From the NCBI GenBank assembly GCA_016721845.1, contig JADKHK010000013.1, positions 1,718,501 through 1,782,500 of the forward strand: a DNA stretch of 64,000 nucleotides, in the 5' to 3' direction. This document shows, piece after piece, positions 33,584 to 41,395 of this stretch. How positions within the stretch are numbered: position 1 is the stretch's first letter; each line of letters starts with the position of its first letter. The position numbers were made by a program, and so were the translations under genes. Below the pieces are notes generated by a model. It saw only the letters and a list, made by a program, of their open reading frames with translations. It searched no databases and had not been told where the DNA came from. The stretch is from Lysobacterales bacterium (GTDB lineage: Bacteria > Pseudomonadota > Gammaproteobacteria > Xanthomonadales > Ahniellaceae).

Positions 33584-35026
33584 TCAAACCCGCGTCCCGC
33601 CGACCGTCAGCGCGTCGATCTTGAGCGTGGGTTGGCCGACGCCGACCGGCACGCTCTGGCCATCCTTGCCGCAGACGCCGACGCCACTGTCGAGCTTGAG
33701 ATCATTGCCGACCATCGAGATGCGCTGCATGACCTCGGGCCCCGAGCCGATCAGGGTCGCGCCCTTCACCGGCCGGGTGATCTTGCCGCCTTCGATCAGA
33801 TAGGCCTCGCTCGCCGAGAACACGAACTTGCCCGAGGTGATGTCGACCTGGCCACCCCCGAAATTCGGCGCGTACAGGCCGCGTTCGACCGAGGCGATGA
33901 TCTCGCCCGGATCGGATTGCCCGGCGAGCATGTAGGTGTTGGTCATGCGCGGCATCGGCAGCATCGCGAAGCTTTCGCGACGGCCATTGCCGGTCGGCGT
34001 CACACCCATCAGGCCGGCGTTCAACTTGTCCTGCAGATACCCCTTGAGCACGCCGTTCTCGATCAGCGTCGTGCATTGCGTCGGCGTGCCTTCGTCGTCG
34101 ATGTTCAGCGAACCGCGTCGACCCGGCAGGGTGCCGTCGTCGACCACGGTCACCAGCGGCGATGCCACGCGCTCGCCCATGCGTCCGGCATAGGCCGAGA
34201 GTCCCTTGCGATTGAAGTCGCCTTCGAGGCCATGACCGACGGCTTCGTGCAACAGCACCCCCGGCCAGCCCGGACCGAGCACGACCGGCATCTCGCCCGC
34301 GGGCGCATCCACGGCCTCGAGATTCACCAGCGCCGTGCGCACCGCCTCGCGCGCCTGAGCATGCGGGAAATCTCCCCCCAGCAACTCCGCGTAACTGATA
34401 CGGCCGCCACCACCGCCATTGCCGGACTCGCGGCGACCGTTCTGTTCGACGATGACGTTGACGTTGAAGCGCACCAGCGGTCGCACGTCGGCGGCCAGGG
34501 TGCCATCGCTGTGTGCGACCAGCACGGTGTCGAGCACCGCCGACAGACTGCACACGACTTGCTTGACGCGAGCGTCGAGCGAGCGCGTGTAGGCGTCGAT
34601 CTCGCGCAGCAGGGCGACCTTGCGCTCCACCGGAATCGAATCGATCGGGTCTTCGGGCGCATACAGGGCGCGACCCTGCACCGGCGTCAGCGCGCGCTGG
34701 GTGCCGTCCTGGCCGGCCTGGGCGATCGCGCGCGCCGATCCGGCGGCTTCGAGCAGGGCCGGCAGCACGATTTCATCCGAATAGGCGAAACCGGTCTTCT
34801 CGCCGCTGATCGCGCGCACGCCGACGCCCTGTTCGATGTTGTGCGACCCCTCCTTGACGATGCCGTCCTCCAGCACCCAGCTTTCGTGGCGCGAATGCTG
34901 GAAATACAGGTCGGCGGCATCGATGTTCGGCGACATCAGGCGCGAGAACACGCGCCCGAGCTGGTCGGCCGAGAGCCCGCCCGGCGTGAGCAGGCGCGAT
35001 TCGGCAAGGGCGAGGGAGTTGGACAT
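33584..35026 (-). CDS. tldD: Metalloprotease TldD
   Basis: This 480-residue protein is the zinc-bearing subunit of the TldD/TldE protease. The HExxxH motif is HEAVGHGLEGD, with the expected Gly-Asp just after. The C-terminal zinc-ligand region (VGVCGKDGQSVPVGVGQPTLKID) and GPGWPGVLLHEAVG context are intact. It degrades unfolded peptides in the cytoplasm and matures some ribosomal peptides with PmbA. The gene ends right at the palindrome and is divergent from pyrF. Confidence 0.95.
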   Translation of the reverse strand: MSNSLALAESRLLTPGGLSADQLGRVFSRLMSPNIDAADLYFQHSRHESWVLEDGIVKEGSHNIEQGVGVRAISGEKTGFAYSDEIVLPALLEAAGSARAIAQAGQDGTQRALTPVQGRALYAPEDPIDSIPVERKVALLREIDAYTRSLDARVKQVVCSLSAVLDTVLVAHSDGTLAADVRPLVRFNVNVIVEQNGRRESGNGGGGGRISYAELLGGDFPHAQAREAVRTALVNLEAVDAPAGEMPVVLGPGWPGVLLHEAVGHGLEGDFNRKGLSAYAGRMGERVASPLVTVVDDGTLPGRRGSLNIDDEGTPTQCTTLIENGVLKGYLQDKLNAGLMGVTPTGNGRRESFAMLPMPRMTNTYMLAGQSDPGEIIASVERGLYAPNFGGGQVDITSGKFVFSASEAYLIEGGKITRPVKGATLIGSGPEVMQRISMVGNDLKLDSGVGVCGKDGQSVPVGVGQPTLKIDALTVGGTRV

Positions 35027-35137
35027 GCGGCATCCTTCGAATGCGGATATGCCGACATGGTGCCACGCGCCGGCGATTCAACCGTGTGAATCCGGGATAA
35101 TGCGGCGATTTCCGCCCACGAACGGCCGCCTTCGCCC

Positions 35138-35965
35138 ATGAATTTCCGTACTCAGCTCGACACCCGCTGGCGCGATGCGCAGTCCCTGCTCTGCGTCGGC
35201 CTCGATCCTGACCCGAAGCGGATTCCGGCGCATCTGCGCGGGCAGCCGGACGCCGTGTTCCGTTTCTGCGCCGCGATCGTCGATGCGACCGCCGACCTGG
35301 CCTGCGCGTTCAAGCCGCAGATCGCCTATTTCCATGCCGCGCGCGCCGAGGAACAGCTCGAACGCCTGATCGCCCATGTTCACGAGCGGCATCCCGGCAT
35401 TCCGGTGATCCTCGACGCCAAGCGCGGCGACATCGGCGCGACCGCCGAGCAGTACGCACGCGAAGCCTTCGAGCGCTATCGCGCCGATGCGCTGACGGTG
35501 AATCCCTACATGGGCTTCGATTCGGTCGAGCCTTATCTGGCCTATCCGGATCGCGGCCTGATCGTGCTGTGCCGAACCAGCAATCCCGGTGGCTCGGATC
35601 TGCAGCATCTCGAACTCGCGAATGGCCGCCGACTCTACGAACAGGTCGCCGACCTGGTGGCAGGCGCGTGGAATCGGCATGGCCAAAACGCGCTCGTGGT
35701 CGGCGCCACGTTTCCCGAGGAGCTGGCACGCGTGCGTTCGCTCGTCGGCGACCTGCCCCTGCTCGTACCCGGCATCGGTGCGCAAGGTGGCGACATCGAG
35801 GCCACGATCCGTGCCGGCGCAACGACAACGGGCGGCCTGATGATCAATTCGTCGCGCGCCATCCTCTACGCGAGCAGCGGCGAAGACTTCGCCGAAGCCG
35901 CACGCCGCGTCGCACTCGACACTCGCGACGCGATTCACGATGCACGGAAGCGGGCCCAGCCATGA
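35138..35965 (+). CDS. pyrF: Orotidine 5'-phosphate decarboxylase (type 2)
   Basis: This 275-residue TIM-barrel enzyme makes UMP from OMP, the last step of pyrimidine synthesis. It is the longer type-2 form, with LLCVGLDPDPKRIP at the start and the catalytic D-K-R-G-D in ILDAKRGDIGATAEQYA. Later motifs MGFDSVEPYL and VPGIGAQGGD fit. The next gene overlaps the stop as ATGA. Regulation is not evident. Confidence 0.94.
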   Translation: MNFRTQLDTRWRDAQSLLCVGLDPDPKRIPAHLRGQPDAVFRFCAAIVDATADLACAFKPQIAYFHAARAEEQLERLIAHVHERHPGIPVILDAKRGDIGATAEQYAREAFERYRADALTVNPYMGFDSVEPYLAYPDRGLIVLCRTSNPGGSDLQHLELANGRRLYEQVADLVAGAWNRHGQNALVVGATFPEELARVRSLVGDLPLLVPGIGAQGGDIEATIRAGATTTGGLMINSSRAILYASSGEDFAEAARRVALDTRDAIHDARKRAQP

Positions 35966-36723
35966 GCAATCCACCGATCAATTTCAGCTTCAGCTTCAGT
36001 CCGCCGGCCGCACCGGCCAGCAGCGGCAATCCGCTGCAGGACTTCTTCAACCGTCACCAGGGCCGGCTGATGTCGAAGTGGACACACTACTTCGATGTCT
36101 ATCACCGCCACTTCGCCCGCTATCGCGGCACCCCCTGCACGATCGTCGAAATCGGCGTCTACCATGGCGGTTCGCTGGAGCTGTGGCGCGATTACTTCGG
36201 ACCGCGCGCACGCATCATCGGTGTCGACATCGAGGACCGCGCACGCGCGCTCGCCGCGCCCGGCACCGAGATCCTGATCGGCGACCAGGAAGATCCGCTG
36301 TTCCTGAACCAGATTGCCGAACACGCCGGTCGCATCGATCTCCTGATCGACGACGGAGGCCACCACATGCAGCAGCAGATCAACACGCTGCTGCACCTGT
36401 ATCCGCGCATCGCGCCGAACGGTGTCTACCTGTGCGAAGACCTGCACACGAGCTACTGGGAGGAATTCGGTGGCGGCCTGCGCCAACCGAATACCTTCGT
36501 CGAGTTCTCGAAGAGACTGATCGACAAGCTCAATGCGTTCCATACTCGCGACGATGAGCTGGTGCCGGATGGCTACACCGCCAGCACGAACTCGATGCAT
36601 TACTACGACAGCATGCTGGTGATCGAAAAACGTCCGCGCCAGCCATCGCAGATGGTGCGTGCCGGCGTACCGTTCTTCCCGGACCTCGAAGAACGCCCGG
36701 GCAAGGGGTCGGGTGCAGCATGA
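35962..36723 (+). CDS. Class I SAM-dependent methyltransferase (macrocin/cephalosporin-hydroxylase-like)
   Basis: This 253-residue protein has the fold signature VEIGVYHGGSLELWRDYFGPRARIIGVDIEDRA, then RIDLLIDDGGHHMQQQINTLLHLYPRIAPNGVYLCEDLHTSYW. That matches a family related to mycinamicin VI 2''-O-methyltransferase and CmcI, which methylate sugars or act on natural products. The Asp-Asp-Gly-Gly-His-His motif probably binds a metal. It starts with a serine/phenylalanine-rich tail (NFSFSFSPPA). It is coupled by ATGA to pyrF and to the next gene. The substrate is unknown; O-methylation of a cell-surface sugar is one guess. Confidence 0.78.
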   Translation: MSNPPINFSFSFSPPAAPASSGNPLQDFFNRHQGRLMSKWTHYFDVYHRHFARYRGTPCTIVEIGVYHGGSLELWRDYFGPRARIIGVDIEDRARALAAPGTEILIGDQEDPLFLNQIAEHAGRIDLLIDDGGHHMQQQINTLLHLYPRIAPNGVYLCEDLHTSYWEEFGGGLRQPNTFVEFSKRLIDKLNAFHTRDDELVPDGYTASTNSMHYYDSMLVIEKRPRQPSQMVRAGVPFFPDLEERPGKGSGAA

Positions 36724-37295
36724 CCTCCCATCTTCCTATCGCCGCGGGACTTGCGGCCATCGCGTGCGTCGGCGCGAGCGGACTTCGCGCCGAAGTCGTC
36801 GAATCGATCGACGACGTCACCTACACCGCCTATCCGACACGCGGCCAGACCCTGCGCCAAGCCTTGAACGCCGCCACCCCGATCCGCGAGGACGGCGAAC
36901 GCTTCCACGGTCACACCAAGTGGAACATCCGCTGGTCGTTCAAGTGGTGGCGCGAGGCCGACGGCAGCTGCCGCATCACCTCGAGCGAGACACTGCTCGA
37001 CCTGGTCATCACGATGCCCGAACTCGAAGGCGGCGGCGGCGCGATGCAACGACGCTTCGCCGACTTCCGCGACGCGCTGCACGAACACGAGCTCGGTCAC
37101 GCCGACATCGCACGCGACGCCGCCCACGCGGTGGACGACGCCATCCTCGACCTGCCGGAAATGGACGACTGCGCAACGCTTGAAGCAGTCGCCAACCGCC
37201 GCGCCCACGCCATCGTCGACGCGTCGAAACGCCGTCAGAAACAGTACGACCGCGATACCGAACACGGTCGACGCGACGGCGCGAGTCCGGACTGA
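36720..37295 (+). CDS. DUF922 predicted secreted Zn-dependent protease
   Basis: This 191-residue protein has a short signal peptide (AGLAAIACVGASGLRAEV) and a HExxH zinc motif within LHEHELGHADIARDAA, matching the DUF922 (predicted Zn-dependent protease) family. The strand-rich N-terminal half includes KWNIRWSFKWWREADGSCRITSSETLLDLVITMP. DUF922 proteins are uncharacterised, and peptidase activity is only predicted from the motif. The C-terminus is Arg/Lys-rich. It is the last of three ATGA-linked genes behind pyrF and convergent with pckG. Confidence 0.8.
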   Translation: MTSHLPIAAGLAAIACVGASGLRAEVVESIDDVTYTAYPTRGQTLRQALNAATPIREDGERFHGHTKWNIRWSFKWWREADGSCRITSSETLLDLVITMPELEGGGGAMQRRFADFRDALHEHELGHADIARDAAHAVDDAILDLPEMDDCATLEAVANRRAHAIVDASKRRQKQYDRDTEHGRRDGASPD

Positions 37296-37323
37296 GTCCG
37301 CGCGACCCGCACCATCGTTCGCC

Positions 37324-39093
37324 TTACGCGACCTTCTTCTCGACGCCGGGCAACTGCGCGGCAATCCGTGCCGCTTCGGCCTTCAGGGCAGCCGGCGTGC
37401 GTGCGCCGAACTCGTCGAAGTAGTCGGCGATCGCTTCGAATTCGCGGGCCCAGCCGTGTTCGTCGATGTGCAGCAGCTGTTCCACCGCATGCTCGCTGAT
37501 CTTGAGTCCGCCGAGGTTCAAGTCGGCGCGCTTCGGCAAGTGCCCGATCGGCGTCTCCACCGCATCGGCCTTGCCTTCGCAACGCTTCAGCATCCACTCC
37601 AGCACGCGCAGGTTGTCGCCGAAGCCCGGCCACAGGAACTTGCCGTCGCTGCCCTTGCGGAACCAGTTGACGTGGAAGATCTTCGGCAGGTTCGCGCCCG
37701 GGCGATCGAAACTCAGCCAGTGCGCGAAGTAGTCGCCGAAGTTGTAGCCGCAGAACGGCTTCATCGCCATCGAGTCGCGACGCACGACGCCGACGGCGCC
37801 GGTCGCGGCCGCCGTGGTTTCCGACGCCATCGAGGCACCGACCAGCACGCCGTGCGTCCAGTCACGCGCTTCGAACACCAGCGGCACCAGCGACTCGCGA
37901 CGACCGCCGAACACGATCGCCGAGATCGGCACGCCGCGCGCCTCTTCGGCCTTCGGCGTCCAGCTCGGGCAACGCTGCGCCGACACGGTGAAGCGCGAAT
38001 TCGGGTGTGCGGCAGGACCGTGGCCGGGTGCGTAGTCGTTGCCCTTCCAGTCCTTGGCCGGGACACGCTCGTCCAGGCCTTCCCACCACGGCTGGTTGTC
38101 TGCGGTCACCGCGACATTGGTAAAGATCGCCTCGCGATTCAGCATCGCCAGCGCGTTGGCATTGGTCTTCGCGCCCGTACCCGGCGCGACGCCGAAGAAC
38201 CCGGCCTCCGGATTGATTGCCCACAAACGACCATCCTCGCCCGGTGACATCCAGCAGATGTCGTCGCCGACCGTCCAGACCTTCCAGCCGGCCTCTCGGT
38301 AACCTTCCGGCGGAATCAGCATCGCCAAGTTGGTCTTGCCGCAGGCCGACGGAAATGCGGCGGCGACGTAATGCGTTTCACCCTGCGGATTCTCGATGCC
38401 GACGATCAGCATGTGCTCGGCCAACCAGCCTTCCGAGCGGGCCTGCCAGGAACCGATGCGCAATGCGTGGCATTTCTTGCCGAGCAAGGCATTGCCGCCA
38501 TAGCCGGAGCCGATCGACTTGATCGTCAGCTCCTCCGGGAAATGCATGATGAAGCGACGCGTCGGATCGAGATCGCCGGTCGAATGCAGGCCCTTGACGA
38601 AGCGACCCTCGCGCTCGATGCGCGCCAGCGCCGGCGCACCCATGCGCGTCATCAGGCGCATGTTCGCCACCACGTAGGGCGAGTCGGTGATCTCGACGCC
38701 GCAACGCGCGATCGGCGAATCGATCGGGCCCATGCAGTAAGGAATCACGTACAGGGTACGGCCTTGCATGCAACCGGCGAACAGTGCATCGACTTCGGCA
38801 TGCGCCTCGGTGGGATGCATCCAGTGGTTGTTCGGGCCGGCGTCGTCCTGATGCTTCGTACAGACGAAGGTCAGGTGTTCCACACGCGCCACATCGGACG
38901 GATGCGACCGGTGCAGGTAGCAGTCCGGATGCGTTTCCGGATTCAGCGCCAGCAGGTCGCCCCGATCCAGCATCAACTGGGTCAGCACCTGCAACTCGGC
39001 CTCGCTGCCATCGCACCAGTGGATACGATCGGGCTGCGTCAACGCAGCGACCTCTTGGACCCAGTCGTTCAGGGTCGCGAGTTTGGACGTCAT
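37324..39093 (-). CDS. pckG: Phosphoenolpyruvate carboxykinase (GTP)
   Basis: This 589-residue enzyme converts oxaloacetate and GTP to PEP, CO2 and GDP, the first step of gluconeogenesis. The GTP-type P-loop is FPSACGKTNLAMLIPPEGY. The substrate-binding Cys is within it, and IVFGGRRESLVPLVFEARDWTHGVLVGASM, WFRKGSDGKFLWPGFGDNLRVL are family marks. Pck of the GTP type is common in this group. With the Entner-Doudoroff genes it gives a route between C4 acids and sugars. The upstream gap carries the Fur sites for the divergent receptor. Confidence 0.96.
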   Translation of the reverse strand: MTSKLATLNDWVQEVAALTQPDRIHWCDGSEAELQVLTQLMLDRGDLLALNPETHPDCYLHRSHPSDVARVEHLTFVCTKHQDDAGPNNHWMHPTEAHAEVDALFAGCMQGRTLYVIPYCMGPIDSPIARCGVEITDSPYVVANMRLMTRMGAPALARIEREGRFVKGLHSTGDLDPTRRFIMHFPEELTIKSIGSGYGGNALLGKKCHALRIGSWQARSEGWLAEHMLIVGIENPQGETHYVAAAFPSACGKTNLAMLIPPEGYREAGWKVWTVGDDICWMSPGEDGRLWAINPEAGFFGVAPGTGAKTNANALAMLNREAIFTNVAVTADNQPWWEGLDERVPAKDWKGNDYAPGHGPAAHPNSRFTVSAQRCPSWTPKAEEARGVPISAIVFGGRRESLVPLVFEARDWTHGVLVGASMASETTAAATGAVGVVRRDSMAMKPFCGYNFGDYFAHWLSFDRPGANLPKIFHVNWFRKGSDGKFLWPGFGDNLRVLEWMLKRCEGKADAVETPIGHLPKRADLNLGGLKISEHAVEQLLHIDEHGWAREFEAIADYFDEFGARTPAALKAEAARIAAQLPGVEKKVA

Positions 39094-39173
39094 GGCGATT
39101 GCTCCGTGCCCGATCGGGCCAGAATGGGAATGGGGGATGCGTGCAGGCTAGCCGTCGATATCCACGAGAGCAA

Positions 39174-39217
39174 GACAATGAGATTCATTCTTGATTGTAA
39201 ATGCGATTCATTCTCAC
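39174..39217. promoter_or_regulatory. Two Fur-box-like sites
   Basis: The gap between pckG and the TonB-dependent receptor is AT-rich and carries ACAATGAGATTCATTCTTG (about 39175-39193) and AAATGCGATTCATTCTCAC (about 39199-39217). Each resembles the Fur site consensus GATAATGATAATCATTATC, with the conserved ATG-A-A-TTCATT-like core. A third loose copy follows at about 39221-39237. The position, 40-80 bases ahead of the receptor start, fits Fur repression under iron-rich conditions. Confidence 0.7.
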
Positions 39218-39256
39218 TAATATCATGACATTCTCAATGTTCCCAAGGACTTGCCC

Positions 39257-41392
39257 ATGAACACCATCCGCCCTGCCGTGTTGACGGTGGCCATCGCGAC
39301 CGCCCTGTCCTGGAGCAGCCACGCGGCGGCCGACGCGGCGTCATCGCCGCGCCGCCTCGAGCGCACCGAGGTCAGTGGTGAAGCCCAGCCCGACCCGCGC
39401 TTCCCGCAGGTAAGCAAGGACGTGGTCGATGGCCAGGTGCTTGCCGGCAAGAAGAGTACCGACGTCAAATTGGCCGAACAGCCGGCGGTCGCGAACAACG
39501 AACTGCGCCAGACCTTCGTGCGCGTTCCTGGCCTGCTCGTTTCCGAACAGCAGATCCCGAGCCACTTCAACGTGAACTACCGCGGCCTCGGCGATCCGCA
39601 TGAATCCGAATTCGTGATGTTCTTCGAGGATGGCGTGCCGCTCGCGAGCGGCTGGTTCGGTTACCCGACGATGTACTACCTGCCGCCGACCGAGCGCCTC
39701 GAACGCGTGCAATTCGTGCGCGGCGGGTCTGCCCTGCTGTACGGGCCGCAACCGGGTCCGGCGGTGAATCTGGTGACGCGCGACCCACTGCCCGAAGCAG
39801 CGCTGGCCGCACGTTCACGCCACATCGGCGGCGGCGACGGACTGTATGCGACCTACAACGAAGTCAGCGGCGGCGTCGGTGATCTCGGCTACCGCGTCGA
39901 GGTCGATCATCGTGAATTCGATGGCACCCGCGTCAACTCGGACTCGGACGTGGACGGGGCCGCGATCGCGCTGTACTGGCGCGAGAGCGACACGGCGCAC
40001 TGGCGCCTCGACCTGAATCGCTACGAGAGCGAGAGCGGCGAAGCCGGTCGCTTGCCGACGCCGCTGTACGAGACCGATCCGACACTCACGACGACGCCCT
40101 ACAACCGCGTCTCGATCGAACGCAAGTCGGCCGTGCTGAGCACGCATCGCGATCTCGCCGACGGCTACCTGCTCGATGCGAAGCTCTGGCATGCGCAACT
40201 GGACCGCGACAGCCGCCGCGTCAACGCAGTGTTCCTGCCGGGGCAATTGCCACCCAACCTGCGCTCGAACTTCGACCATCAGGATTTCAGCAGCACCGGC
40301 CTCGATGCCCGCCTCACCCACGACTTCGGCCACAACCACACGCTGACCTTCGGCGCCACCGCGTATGCCGAAGACAGCCCGCGCTGGCAGCGTTCGAACG
40401 TGCTGCTGGAGGCCGATGCCGGCAACGTCCTGCGCTACGCCCAGGAGCGCGGCACCGACTACTTCTCCGCATTCGCCGAATCGGTATTCCGCTTCGACCG
40501 CTGGAGCGTCATTCCGGCACTGCGCGTGGAGTCGCTGGCGCTCGACATCGACGAGACCACGGTGTCATCGACGGTCCTGCGCGATGCCATCGATGCGCGC
40601 TTCCATCACCTGGTGCCGCTGGCCGGTCTCGGCCTCACCTACGAATTGCCGGAGCAGCGCCTGCAGGCCTACGGCAACCTGTCGCAGGGTTACCGGCCGA
40701 TGCGCTATGACGACGTCGGCAACCCGACCTCGAACCTGATCGATGGCAATGATCCGGATCCGTCGAAGACCTTGAGCGCCGAAATCGGTCTGCGCGGCGC
40801 GCCGATCGAGGGCCTGTTCTTCGATGTGAGCCTGTTCCACATCGACTTCCGCAACAAGATCGAGCAGATCCAGGTGTCGCCGGGCGAAGTGGAACGCGTG
40901 AACTCGGGCGATGCGCGCCATCAGGGCATCGAATTCGCCGCCGAATACGACTTCCTCGCCGGTCGCAACGGCACCCATCTGACGGCGTTCGCGTCGGCCT
41001 CCTTCCTCGACGCCGAGATCACTGAATCGTTGACGGCCGACCTGGTCGGCAATACGCCAGCCTATGCGCCCCAGCGTGTCGCCAAGCTCGGCCTGATCTG
41101 GCGCGCACTCGACGACCGGCTCAAGCTCGGCCTGACCGGCACCGCCGTGTCCGACCAGTTCTGGCGCGATGCCAACACGGCCACCGGCAATGTCGTGACC
41201 TTCGTCGCGGCGGAAATTCCGTCCTACCGGGTGTTCGATCTGAACGGCGAGTGGAAGCTCAACGACCACATCAGCCTGATCGGCGGCATCAACAATCTCG
41301 CCGACGAAACCTACACGTCGCGCGTCCGCAGCGACGGCATCGAACCCGCTGCGGAACGCCAGTCCTACTTCGGCATCGAACTGGCGCTGTAG
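39257..41392 (+). CDS. TonB-dependent siderophore-type receptor (FecA-like)
   Basis: This 711-residue outer-membrane receptor has a signal peptide, a plug domain (LRQTFVRVPGLLVSEQQIP, NVNYRGLGDPHESEFVMFFEDGVPL, VQFVRGGSALLYGPQPGPAVNLVTRDPL) and a 22-strand barrel ending in the aromatic-terminated SYFGIELAL. The plug pattern, with RGLG and Y-G-P-Q, is FecA/siderophore-like. It imports a ferric chelate with TonB. The ATG at 39257 follows AAGGA; a TTG two codons earlier is less likely. Two Fur-like boxes lie upstream. It is convergent with a second receptor, four bases apart. Confidence 0.9.
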   Translation: MNTIRPAVLTVAIATALSWSSHAAADAASSPRRLERTEVSGEAQPDPRFPQVSKDVVDGQVLAGKKSTDVKLAEQPAVANNELRQTFVRVPGLLVSEQQIPSHFNVNYRGLGDPHESEFVMFFEDGVPLASGWFGYPTMYYLPPTERLERVQFVRGGSALLYGPQPGPAVNLVTRDPLPEAALAARSRHIGGGDGLYATYNEVSGGVGDLGYRVEVDHREFDGTRVNSDSDVDGAAIALYWRESDTAHWRLDLNRYESESGEAGRLPTPLYETDPTLTTTPYNRVSIERKSAVLSTHRDLADGYLLDAKLWHAQLDRDSRRVNAVFLPGQLPPNLRSNFDHQDFSSTGLDARLTHDFGHNHTLTFGATAYAEDSPRWQRSNVLLEADAGNVLRYAQERGTDYFSAFAESVFRFDRWSVIPALRVESLALDIDETTVSSTVLRDAIDARFHHLVPLAGLGLTYELPEQRLQAYGNLSQGYRPMRYDDVGNPTSNLIDGNDPDPSKTLSAEIGLRGAPIEGLFFDVSLFHIDFRNKIEQIQVSPGEVERVNSGDARHQGIEFAAEYDFLAGRNGTHLTAFASASFLDAEITESLTADLVGNTPAYAPQRVAKLGLIWRALDDRLKLGLTGTAVSDQFWRDANTATGNVVTFVAAEIPSYRVFDLNGEWKLNDHISLIGGINNLADETYTSRVRSDGIEPAAERQSYFGIELAL

Positions 41393-41395
41393 TTC

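Noticed and set aside
31453..35026. RiPP or microcin cluster around tldD/pmbA
   Set aside because: No short precursor with a leader and no export gene is nearby. The pair with darP is the normal chromosomal housekeeping arrangement.
33179..35089. Long plus-strand open frame opposite tldD (636 codons)
   Set aside because: It overlaps tldD, starts inside darP and has no family pattern; tldD is the real gene. Similar plus-strand shadows at 41438-43660, 47564-49471 and 52258-54045 were rejected for the same reason.
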